A DNA stretch of 16,018 nt. It comes from Desulfobulbaceae bacterium. Lineage in GTDB: Bacteria > Desulfobacterota > Desulfobulbia > Desulfobulbales > Desulfobulbaceae. The notes beneath the pieces are model-generated. The model did no database searches. It worked only from the letters and a program-made list of their open reading frames with translations, and was not told where the DNA came from. The stretch covers positions 1-16,018 of the forward strand of contig JALXCX010000315.1 of NCBI GenBank assembly GCA_026990725.1, given 5' to 3'. The position numbers were made by a program, and so were the translations under genes. Below, piece by piece: positions 1 through 5,630 of the stretch; positions within the stretch are counted from its first letter, which is position 1, and every line of letters begins with the position of its first letter.

Positions 1-94
1 CTGGAAGAGTCTGTTCTTTGAGCCGGGCAAGAAGACTGTCCAGCCATTTTTCCCCATTGAGGGTTGGAATAATCACGGCGACTGCTGACGTCAT
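1..94 (-). CDS. Family 2 glycosyltransferase, N-terminal fragment (runs off left edge)
   Basis: Only the first 31 codons are in the window, read leftwards from an ATG at 94-92. They give a beta-strand followed by a Thr-Leu-Asn-Gly turn (VIIPTLNGEKWL), the usual nucleotide-sugar binding start of GT-A fold family 2 glycosyltransferases (residues about 5-18). The gene begins 12 nt after the stop of the next glycosyltransferase gene on the same strand, so it is the third gene of the same operon. A purine-rich GGGGGCAAAA precedes the ATG, a weak ribosome site. Donor sugar and acceptor cannot be told from this fragment. It probably acts at the cytoplasmic face of the inner membrane in surface polysaccharide assembly; that is inferred from family and neighbours. 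Confidence 0.75.
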   Translation of the reverse strand, partial: MTSAVAVIIPTLNGEKWLDSLLARLKEQTLP

Positions 95-106
95 TTTTGC
101 CCCCGT

Positions 107-925
107 TTAAATCCCGAAAAAACGAACAAGAACATATTTTAACAAAGCCCATGCCATATAAGGAGACGGATGTTTTTTATACAAAAGAATTTCATTGGCG
201 GCTGCTGTCAGACGAGCCGTACGGGACATATCTGTGCGCTGCTGCCAGCCTCGACCATGATAAACCTTGACTTCAGGGACATACAGGGTTTGCCAGCGGC
301 TTTTCTGTATTCGAAGCCCCAGCTCGATATCCTCTTTGTACAGAAAGAAATCAGGATCAAAAATCTCACCACCGGCAAATTTTACCTGTTCAAGCATTTC
401 TTTACGACAGAAAAGAAAGGCTGCACAGGCCGCAGGAATTGGCTCGATACGGTCATACTGCCCCTGATCTTCTTTTCCCTGCCCTCTATCAACCCAACGG
501 CCATACCACCGACGGAAGATACCTGTGGAATCAATGGTTGAGAGCGGCTTATGCTTCTCAAAATCATATGCGAGGAGCCGCCCCCCTACACAGCCGACTC
601 GAGGGTTCTTCTGAATTACCTTCCGCGCTGTTGCAAAGGTGTGCCTGGTTATCAGGGCATCAGGGTTCAAGAAGACAAAATAGTCTGCCCTGTCAGCACA
701 CAACTGATATCCCGCATTATTTGCCCGGCCAAACCCAACATTTTCAAGATAGAGAAGCGAAATTCGTGGCAATCTGGCCCACTCCTTTAGATACGAGGCA
801 TCATCTGAGCCTGAATCCACGATACAGATCCTGCACCTCCCCCCGTACTGTTGCAGTGCGGTCATACAGGCCGGTAATACTTCATGGGAGTTATGGGTCA
901 CTATGATAACAGCGATGTCGGCCAT
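107..925 (-). CDS. Family 2 glycosyltransferase, rhamnosyltransferase-like
   Basis: A 272-residue protein with GT-A fold features in order: an N-terminal strand and turn VIIVTHNS (6-13), IVDSGSDD (35-42, the family's VDNGS motif with Ser for Asn), ENVGFGRANN (61-70), FLNPDA (85-90, the position of the metal-binding DxD, in the NPDA form common in rhamnosyltransferase-like members), and YKEDIELGLR (196-205) holding the likely catalytic acid. The C-terminus has a short hydrophobic stretch (about 256-271) that may touch the membrane. It sits between two other glycosyltransferase genes with 12-nt gaps on each side, so one transcript is likely, for O-antigen, capsule or exopolysaccharide synthesis. 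The ATG at 925 has only a weak CAGGG upstream. Family assignment is firm; the sugar transferred is not known from sequence. Confidence 0.88.
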   Translation of the reverse strand: MADIAVIIVTHNSHEVLPACMTALQQYGGRCRICIVDSGSDDASYLKEWARLPRISLLYLENVGFGRANNAGYQLCADRADYFVFLNPDALITRHTFATARKVIQKNPRVGCVGGRLLAYDFEKHKPLSTIDSTGIFRRWYGRWVDRGQGKEDQGQYDRIEPIPAACAAFLFCRKEMLEQVKFAGGEIFDPDFFLYKEDIELGLRIQKSRWQTLYVPEVKVYHGRGWQQRTDMSRTARLTAAANEILLYKKHPSPYMAWALLKYVLVRFFGI

Positions 926-937
926 GAGCCCTGATAA

Positions 938-1975
938 CTACAAAAAAAAGAATCTGTAACAATGAAACAAGCCATTACTTTTTCCAGCAGCGGCTCTTTT
1001 TCTCATGATAGAATCAACAGCCTCCTGTTCGGCGCTCTTGAGCGCAACAGCTAAATCAGCACTGGAAAGTGAGTGTTTACTGGTGCCACGATATTTCTTC
1101 CTCAGCCTGGACAATTTTGGAAAAACACCTGCAAGACCTAAGAAATATGCTGAAAGATGTCCCCGCTTAATACAAAAAAGAAACCAGCAAAACTGAAAAA
1201 TAAATATAACAGGAAAAAACCTTATAAACAGCAGGGGAGAATAATTTTTCAACAAAACAAAAAGTGAATTTCTTGTAGTCAGACGCACAGTTACTGCATT
1301 AATCCTGGAACCGGTGGTTGCACTTCCTATATGATAAACTCTGGCAGCTGGCACAAACAGGCAGGAATGACCAAGGCGGCAGGCACGCAGATTGAGATCA
1401 ACATCTTCAAGATAGGCAAAAAAATCTTCATCAAAATATCCTACTTTTTCAAAAAAAACACGTTTATACAAGGCAGCACCGGCACAGGCTCCAAAAACCT
1501 CACGACAAGCCGCGTACATACGACTGTCCTGCTCCATAGAGCCCAACCTGTAACCAGCCCCGCCCCGAAGATAGCTGTCTCCGGCACCATCAATAATCTT
1601 GCGCTGATGGAAACTTAACATCTTGGCGGCAAAAAAAAGCTGGCTGTTTTCATTTGCTGCTTCAACAAGCTGCCCCAGACAATCCGACGCAAGTTCTGTA
1701 TCGTTATTCAGCAACAACACCAGAGGATGACTCCCCGCCCTTATTCCGGCATTCACTGCCGCACTGAACCCCTGGTTCTCGACAAATGGAATAATCCGAG
1801 CTTGCGGAAAGAACTGCTGCATAGCATCTACAGTCCCATCTGTTGAGCCGTTATCAACCACTGTAACAGTATAATACTTATATTCTTGGGCAAAGATAGA
1901 ATAAAGACATGATTTCAGCATATTCCAGCCATTCCATGTCGGAATAATAATATCGACTACAGGACGGGAAACCAT
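938..1975 (-). CDS. Family 2 glycosyltransferase with C-terminal membrane-associated region
   Basis: A 345-residue GT-A glycosyltransferase. Motifs: IIIPTWNGW (9-17), VVDNGSTDGT (39-48), ENQGFSAAVNAG (66-77), LLNNDTEL (88-95, the DxD-equivalent metal site), and YLEDVDLNLR (188-197, catalytic acid region). A very hydrophobic segment at about 248-269 is a probable membrane anchor, followed by a basic tail ending in aromatic residues. The frame is open up to a TTG at 2059, but I chose the ATG at 1975: AAAGG lies just upstream of it, conserved strand 1 begins a few residues later, and the 28 extra residues look noncoding (Trp, Cys, His, Gly mixture). It is the first gene of the leftward operon, so its promoter should lie in the AT-rich gap to its right. 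The acceptor and donor are unknown. Confidence 0.87.
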   Translation of the reverse strand: MVSRPVVDIIIPTWNGWNMLKSCLYSIFAQEYKYYTVTVVDNGSTDGTVDAMQQFFPQARIIPFVENQGFSAAVNAGIRAGSHPLVLLLNNDTELASDCLGQLVEAANENSQLFFAAKMLSFHQRKIIDGAGDSYLRGGAGYRLGSMEQDSRMYAACREVFGACAGAALYKRVFFEKVGYFDEDFFAYLEDVDLNLRACRLGHSCLFVPAARVYHIGSATTGSRINAVTVRLTTRNSLFVLLKNYSPLLFIRFFPVIFIFQFCWFLFCIKRGHLSAYFLGLAGVFPKLSRLRKKYRGTSKHSLSSADLAVALKSAEQEAVDSIMRKRAAAGKSNGLFHCYRFFFL

Positions 1976-2065
1976 ACGGCCTTTACCAAAACATAGAGAG
2001 GATGGGTGTCGTAACTCAGAGTCCAGTTGTCGGCCACCATACCAGGGCGAACCTGACAATTACTT

Positions 2066-2206
2066 TTAATTAAATAATGAAAGTACATAGATTGCTCTCA
2101 TCGGGGCAAGTGAAATAACTATTCCACTGAAAACAACCCAAAGCCCTGATGACCACCAATAATAAATGAATGCTCTTTTACGTTTTTCATACCAGCCTGT
2201 GACCAC
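2066..2206 (-). CDS. Possible small single-helix membrane protein or gene remnant (weak)
   Basis: A 46-codon frame from GTG at 2206 to TAA at 2066. The predicted product has a basic N-terminus (WYEKRKR at 5-11) followed by a hydrophobic stretch rich in Trp, Tyr, Val and Ile (about 13-34), then AlaProMetArg and a short tail, which fits one transmembrane helix with a positive-inside start. The ribosome site is poor (GAG touching the GTG). In the same frame the sequence continues upstream past a TGA near 2234, so this could be the end of a broken gene rather than a small ORF. It lies just upstream of the glycosyltransferase operon on the same strand. No family recognised. Confidence 0.2.
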   Translation of the reverse strand: MVTGWYEKRKRAFIYYWWSSGLWVVFSGIVISLAPMRAIYVLSLFN

Positions 2207-2398
2207 CTCACATTCTATCCAATTGCTTCAAACTGCAGAGAAGGAATTTTCTATCCTTCTAGAAAACTGGTTCGTTTCGTTCGTTTTAAAGTGGTCCCCG
2301 GCTCCGAATTTTGTTTAGAACATTTCCGTGAGATTGGAAATCTTTTTTCGATAGAGTCAATGACAACAAATTTCACATATTCAAATGATCATTTCATA

Positions 2399-2421
2399 TC
2401 TGGCAGTGAATCACTGCCAGA
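2399..2421. repeat. Perfect 23-bp palindrome (hairpin or operator)
   Basis: TCTGGCAGTGA at 2399-2409 is followed by one A and then its exact reverse complement TCACTGCCAGA at 2411-2421. As single strand it folds into a 10-bp stem with a 3-nt loop. No T run follows on either side, so a simple terminator is unlikely; a dimeric repressor site or an RNA structure is more likely. It lies in the nhaD/glycosyltransferase gap about 450 bp from the nhaD start. Confidence 0.6.
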
Positions 2422-2857
2422 CAATGTATGCAGACTCTCTTCTATACAAAAAAAGACTTCTGCTAAGGGTAAACAAACGAGGACAGCCCACAATCCTCCT
2501 TCAGGAGAAAAACCAAGTATCAAGAGACTATCTACCATTTTATATGTATTTTTTTAAGAATAATCTCGTCAACCATTTTTTTGCTCAAGACAATAAAATG
2601 GAAATCATTACACTTTTTCAGAAAAAAACATTCTCATTCCAAACAAAATCATTGACCTTCATACCATTGTACGTCATACCGATAATTCTATACTGCGGCC
2701 TTTCCACGACATCGAGTAGAACCTGCTAGAAAGTCTAATAACCAGGTAATAAATGTCCATTCATCCTTTCCTTGGTATGACCTGAATGCAAGAACGAAAA
2801 AGATCAGAGGCATAAAGCTTATAAATCGCTTATTATCTCCTTACCATAACTCTTTTC

Positions 2858-2863
2858 AGGAGA
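2858..2863 (+). promoter_or_regulatory. Ribosome binding site of nhaD
   Basis: AGGAGA ends 5 nt before the ATG at 2869. It fixes the start at the residue that opens a hydrophobic N-terminal helix. Confidence 0.75.
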
Positions 2864-2868
2864 CAGCC

Positions 2869-4302
2869 ATGGCCGTATATTTCTCATACATTCTCAGTTT
2901 TCTTATCCTGATCACTGTCCTGCCGGGGTGGGTGTTTGCCTCAGCGACTGAAGGCGCAAATCCTCTTGACTTGACGCTCAGCTGGGTGGGCATCACCTCT
3001 TTTATCATTTTTGTTGTTGCCTATCTGCTTGTTATGACAGAAGAGTATACCCGCATGCGAAAATCAAAACCCGTACTCCTTGCTGCCGGTTTAATATGGG
3101 GGCTCATTGGCTGGGTCTACACCAGCCACGGATTTCCGCATGCCGCAGAAATAGCTGTGCGCCACAATATCCTTGAATACGCAGAGCTTTTGCTCTTTTT
3201 GCTGGTAGCCATGACGTACATAAATGCCATGGAGGAGCGGCAGGTGTTTGAGGCTTTACGGGTCAGGCTTGTTTGTGCCGGTTATTCTTTGCGCAAACTC
3301 TTCTGGATTACCGGCTTGCTCGCCTTTTTCATCTCTCCTGTTGCAGATAATCTTACAACTGCCCTGCTCATGTGCGCAGTGATTCTGGCCATTGGCAGGG
3401 ATAATGTCAAATTTATTAATCTTGCCTGCATCAACATCGTTATTGCGGCCAATGCGGGAGGAGCCTTCAGCCCGTTTGGCGATATTACAACACTCATGGT
3501 CTGGCAGAAAGGTGTGATTGATTTCTGGCAATTCTTTCATCTTTTCATTCCATCTGCGGTAAACTGGCTGGTTCCAGCTCTTATTATGAGTTTTGCTGTC
3601 CCGGGGAGCAATCCTGTGCCATGCGAACTCCAGGTCAGGATGAAACGCGGAGCCGTGGTGGTCATCTTTCTTTTTCTTTTAACGATAATTACCGCTGTAA
3701 GTTTCCACAACTTCCTGAACCTGCCCCCCATGATGGGCATGATGACCGGACTGGCCTACCTGAAATTTTTTGGTTATTATCTGAAAAGTACGCATAGAAA
3801 CGAACCAGATAGTCCGTTTTACGACTCAAAAAGAGCCAGAGAAAGACTTGGTGATACCATGGCTTTTGATGTATTTAAAAATATTGCCAGGGCAGAATGG
3901 GATACTCTCATCTTTTTCTACGGAGTCATCCTGTGTGTGGGCGGACTCGGGTTTATCGGATACCTGGGGCTGATTTCCCACACCATGTATGGCAACTGGG
4001 GGCCAACCACGGCCAATGTTATGGTCGGGTTGCTCTCTGCCATTGTTGATAATATCCCGGTCATGTTTGCGGTACTCAGTATGCACCCGGACATGTCCAC
4101 AGGGCACTGGCTCCTGGTAACACTCACAGCAGGAGTTGGAGGCAGCCTGCTGTCCATTGGATCTGCCGCGGGAGTGGCCCTCATGGGCCAGGCCCGGGGA
4201 CTCTATACCTTTGTCGGCCACTTAAAATGGATGCCGGTTATTGCTCTTGGTTACGCGGCAAGCATAGCTGTCCATTTCCTTTTAAACAGCCGTTTTTTTT
4301 AA
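2869..4302 (+). CDS. nhaD: NhaD-family Na+/H+ antiporter
   Basis: A 477-residue inner-membrane antiporter of the NhaD family (ion transporter superfamily, related to ArsB and CitMHS), which exchanges cytoplasmic Na+ or Li+ for H+. The protein is almost all hydrophobic helices. The N-terminal helix (3-25) ends in AlaSerAla and may be a signal-like segment, as often seen in NhaD. Family marks: SPVADNLTTAL (156-166) and NAGGAFSPFGDITTLMVWQ (195-213), a repeat-related half-site AIVDNIPVM (391-399), and GSLLSIGSAAGVALMG (425-440). These polar patches in discontinuous helices carry the transport aspartates. Length is normal for NhaD. It is alone on its strand: the gene to the right is convergent. 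NhaD is typical of marine, halophilic or alkaline-living bacteria, so the host probably meets salt or high pH; that is inference. Confidence 0.93.
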   Translation: MAVYFSYILSFLILITVLPGWVFASATEGANPLDLTLSWVGITSFIIFVVAYLLVMTEEYTRMRKSKPVLLAAGLIWGLIGWVYTSHGFPHAAEIAVRHNILEYAELLLFLLVAMTYINAMEERQVFEALRVRLVCAGYSLRKLFWITGLLAFFISPVADNLTTALLMCAVILAIGRDNVKFINLACINIVIAANAGGAFSPFGDITTLMVWQKGVIDFWQFFHLFIPSAVNWLVPALIMSFAVPGSNPVPCELQVRMKRGAVVVIFLFLLTIITAVSFHNFLNLPPMMGMMTGLAYLKFFGYYLKSTHRNEPDSPFYDSKRARERLGDTMAFDVFKNIARAEWDTLIFFYGVILCVGGLGFIGYLGLISHTMYGNWGPTTANVMVGLLSAIVDNIPVMFAVLSMHPDMSTGHWLLVTLTAGVGGSLLSIGSAAGVALMGQARGLYTFVGHLKWMPVIALGYAASIAVHFLLNSRFF

Positions 4303-4309
4303 GATCTTT

Positions 4310-4337
4310 CCTGCACAGAACAATTTTCCCATGCAGG
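4310..4337. repeat. Small inverted repeat in the convergent nhaD/nucleotidyltransferase gap
   Basis: CCTGCA (4310-4315) and TGCAGG (4332-4337) are reverse complements separated by 16 nt, 8 nt past the nhaD stop. This is the only stem candidate between the two convergent genes. No T run follows it on the plus side and the minus side is followed by A-rich sequence, so a terminator role is weakly supported. Confidence 0.3.
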
Positions 4338-4367
4338 CTGGGTGATTCATTCTTCTGCCGGATTCTG

Positions 4368-5246
4368 TCACTCTGGGCAGACTATTGTGTCTGCCAGCTG
4401 TTGGCCTGAATCCACAAAAGCGCCGTCCCAGACAACACACCGGGTTAAAACGGCACCACTGCAAATTCTGGCTCCGGGGCCAATAGCCCCCCAGTCGTTT
4501 AACATGACATCTTCGGCTACCTGGGCATCTTTGCTGACGCACCAGCGTGGTGCTGTCGAACCAGGCTCCTGATGACAAAGAAGCTCATGGTGCAGCTCCA
4601 GATAATCACCGGGCGTGCCGATATCCCGCCAGAACGAGCCATCAACTCGCATACTACGGACTTTTTCCACTGCTGCAATGCGTTTATACAGCTCGATTAT
4701 ATGGAAAAACCCGGCCTCGGGAATCCGGGCTATCACATCTTTATCCAGCACATGAATCCCGGTAAAGGCCAGAGTTTCTCCATCAATACCAGGCTTATGC
4801 TCCGCAAAAGAGACAACACGGCCATTGCTCACCTGAACAGTATTAAAACGGGGATAATCATGCATCGCCATGCTGACGAGGTGATCGTTTTTCAAATGAT
4901 AATCCAGAAGACCATGGACATCTATATCGTGATAAATGTCACCGTTCATAACCAGAACCGGCCCATTGTCAAACAAGGGCAACGCCTTACGCAGGCTACC
5001 TCCTGTTCCTAGAATCTCAGGTTCAAACTGAAGAATAACCTCAGGACGGCCAACAACGGCCGCCTCAATCTGTTCTGCCAGGTGGTGACAATTAACGACG
5101 ATCTTCCCGCACCCTGCCGCGACAAGCTTATCCAGAAGAATATGCAGTAATGGTACATTGAGTATTGGAAACAGCGGTTTGGGGCGAATCAGGGTATAGG
5201 GACGAAGTCTCGTGCCAAATCCTGCTGCAAGAAGCATTGCCTGCAT
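4368..5246 (-). CDS. Sugar-1-phosphate nucleotidyltransferase (NDP-sugar pyrophosphorylase)
   Basis: A 292-residue enzyme that joins a sugar-1-phosphate to an NTP, giving an NDP-sugar and pyrophosphate. The Rossmann-type nucleotidyltransferase domain (1-225) shows the signature MLLAAGFGTRLRPYTLIRPK (4-23), LGTGGSL (79-85), the metal-binding Asp in MNGDIYHDID (100-109), FTGIHVLD (161-168), and WRDIGTPGDYLEL (206-218). Residues about 235-290 have the spacing of left-handed beta-helix hexapeptide repeats (AQVAEDV, AIGPGA, CSGAVL). The shape fits GDP-mannose or MurNAc-1-phosphate uridylyltransferase (MurU-like) relatives; the tail makes it longer than MurU. It may supply donors for the glycosyltransferases to the left or act in cell-wall recycling. 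The start could be the ATG at 5246 or the one at 5237, which has CAGG close upstream; neither has a strong ribosome site. The exact substrate is uncertain. Confidence 0.88.
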   Translation of the reverse strand: MQAMLLAAGFGTRLRPYTLIRPKPLFPILNVPLLHILLDKLVAAGCGKIVVNCHHLAEQIEAAVVGRPEVILQFEPEILGTGGSLRKALPLFDNGPVLVMNGDIYHDIDVHGLLDYHLKNDHLVSMAMHDYPRFNTVQVSNGRVVSFAEHKPGIDGETLAFTGIHVLDKDVIARIPEAGFFHIIELYKRIAAVEKVRSMRVDGSFWRDIGTPGDYLELHHELLCHQEPGSTAPRWCVSKDAQVAEDVMLNDWGAIGPGARICSGAVLTRCVVWDGAFVDSGQQLADTIVCPE

Positions 5247-5286
5247 AAAAAATAAGAATGAAGTAAAGTTTGTTTTTGTTTATCGT

Positions 5287-5325
5287 CAGTTAAATACCGC
5301 TGCGTCTGCAGCGGGGCAGTTAAAT
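5287..5325. repeat. GC hairpin flanked by CAGTTAAAT direct repeats
   Basis: CCGCTGC (5297-5303), loop GTCT, GCAGCGG (5308-5314) form a perfect 7-bp stem with a tetraloop. The stem is bracketed by exact 9-bp copies of CAGTTAAAT at 5287-5295 and 5317-5325. It could be a tiny palindromic element with duplicated target, or a regulatory hairpin in the leader of the leftward nucleotidyltransferase gene. No T run adjoins it. Confidence 0.55.
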
Positions 5326-5351
5326 CACATAATGAAAAAAATGTTTGCGGC

Positions 5352-5380
5352 TTGACTTGTCGAGCAATTCACTCTAAGTA
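5352..5380 (+). promoter_or_regulatory. Possible weak promoter upstream of hisHF
   Basis: TTGACT (5352-5357) is a good -35 match. After 17 nt comes TAAGTA (5375-5380), a poor -10 match. It lies about 250 bp before hisHF, on the far side of the long inverted repeat, so any transcript from it would carry that repeat in its leader. Confidence 0.25.
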
Positions 5381-5426
5381 TCATTTTTTCATTTACTTGT
5401 ACAGACAGCTTTTTTTGTTTGAAAGT

Positions 5427-5530
5427 AACTGTTCATCTGCACCCCATAGTGCGGCAATCAGGCCGCCTCACATAGACGGGCTATAGTTCGTTGGCCTGAT
5501 CGCCGCACTATGGAGCACATCTGAACAGTT
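5427..5530. repeat. Long imperfect inverted repeat, 38-bp arms (MITE-like or palindromic element)
   Basis: Arm 5427-5464 and arm 5493-5530 are reverse complements at 32 of 38 positions, separated by a 28-nt centre. Exact blocks are AACTGTTCA/TGAACAGTT at the outer ends, a 12-bp CCATAGTGCGGC/GCCGCACTATGG core, and ATCAGGCC/GGCCTGAT at the inner ends. The centre has its own short stem (ATAG, ACGGG, CTAT). The 4-bp word AAAG lies directly outside both ends (5422-5425 and 5531-5534), which could be a target duplication but is short enough to be chance. It carries no ORF. It could be a non-autonomous transposable element, a REP-like repeat, or a structured leader of hisHF. Confidence 0.7.
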
Positions 5531-5619
5531 AAAGACCACAGGTTATGCCAGCATTGTGCTGATACCTGAATAGTTACGTTTGAAATTGAACCCGGCTGAT
5601 ACAGCGTTCTCTCACAGCC

Positions 5620-5624
5620 AAGGA
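5620..5624 (+). promoter_or_regulatory. Ribosome binding site that sets the hisHF start
   Basis: AAGGA ends 6 nt before the ATG at 5631. It favours this ATG over an in-frame TTG at 5580, which would add 17 residues not seen in the HisH family. Confidence 0.75.
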
Positions 5625-5630
5625 TGTCTT

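Larger units (their letters stand above)
1976..2868. other. Long AT-rich intergenic region
   Basis: About 890 bp without a convincing protein gene, richer in A and T than the flanks. It must hold the start signals of the leftward glycosyltransferase operon and of rightward nhaD. Contents seen: a perfect palindrome at 2399-2421; a weaker stem at 2239-2260 (AGAAGGA, 8-nt loop, TCCTTCT); an imperfect TTCGT repeat around 2271-2287; a TATAAA at 2820-2825 that could be a -10 box for nhaD but has no good -35; and a minus-strand 46-codon reading frame at 2206-2066 (GTG start, poor ribosome site) that would encode a basic start and one Trp-rich transmembrane helix. A plus-strand frame at 2291-2557 is open but matches nothing I know and has odd composition. 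A decayed gene is possible. Confidence 0.6.
5247..5630. other. Repeat-dense intergenic region upstream of hisHF
   Basis: About 380 bp between the divergent nucleotidyltransferase gene and hisHF, with no gene. It holds a GC-rich hairpin between direct repeats (5287-5325), a weak promoter-like pair (5352-5380), a long imperfect inverted repeat (5427-5530), and three copies of CAGTTAAA (5287, 5317, 5526), plus a related TGAATAGTTA at 5567-5576. The density of related short words suggests a small mobile or palindromic repeat element landed here, possibly more than once. Confidence 0.6.

Noticed and set aside
439..906. Plus-strand frames opposite the glycosyltransferase gene
   Set aside because: They are antisense shadows of a gene with clear family motifs.
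1976..2059. N-terminal extension of the first glycosyltransferase to a TTG start at 2059
   Set aside because: No ribosome site, unusual composition, and the family fold begins just after the ATG at 1975, which has AAAGG upstream.
2291..2729. Plus-strand frames at 2291-2557 and 2385-2729 as genes
   Set aside because: No recognisable domain, noncoding-like composition, no ribosome site, and they overlap each other and a palindrome.
2869..4302. ArsB-type arsenite pump
   Set aside because: The SPVADNLTT and NAGGAFSPFGDITTLMVWQ motifs are those of NhaD, and no ars genes are near.
4310..4337. Intrinsic terminator shared by nhaD and the nucleotidyltransferase gene
   Set aside because: The stem is only 6 bp with a 16-nt loop and no T run follows it on either strand.
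5580..5630. TTG start adding 17 residues to hisHF
   Set aside because: HisH proteins begin at the ITLLDYGAGN strand, and AAGGA with 6-nt spacing precedes the ATG at 5631.
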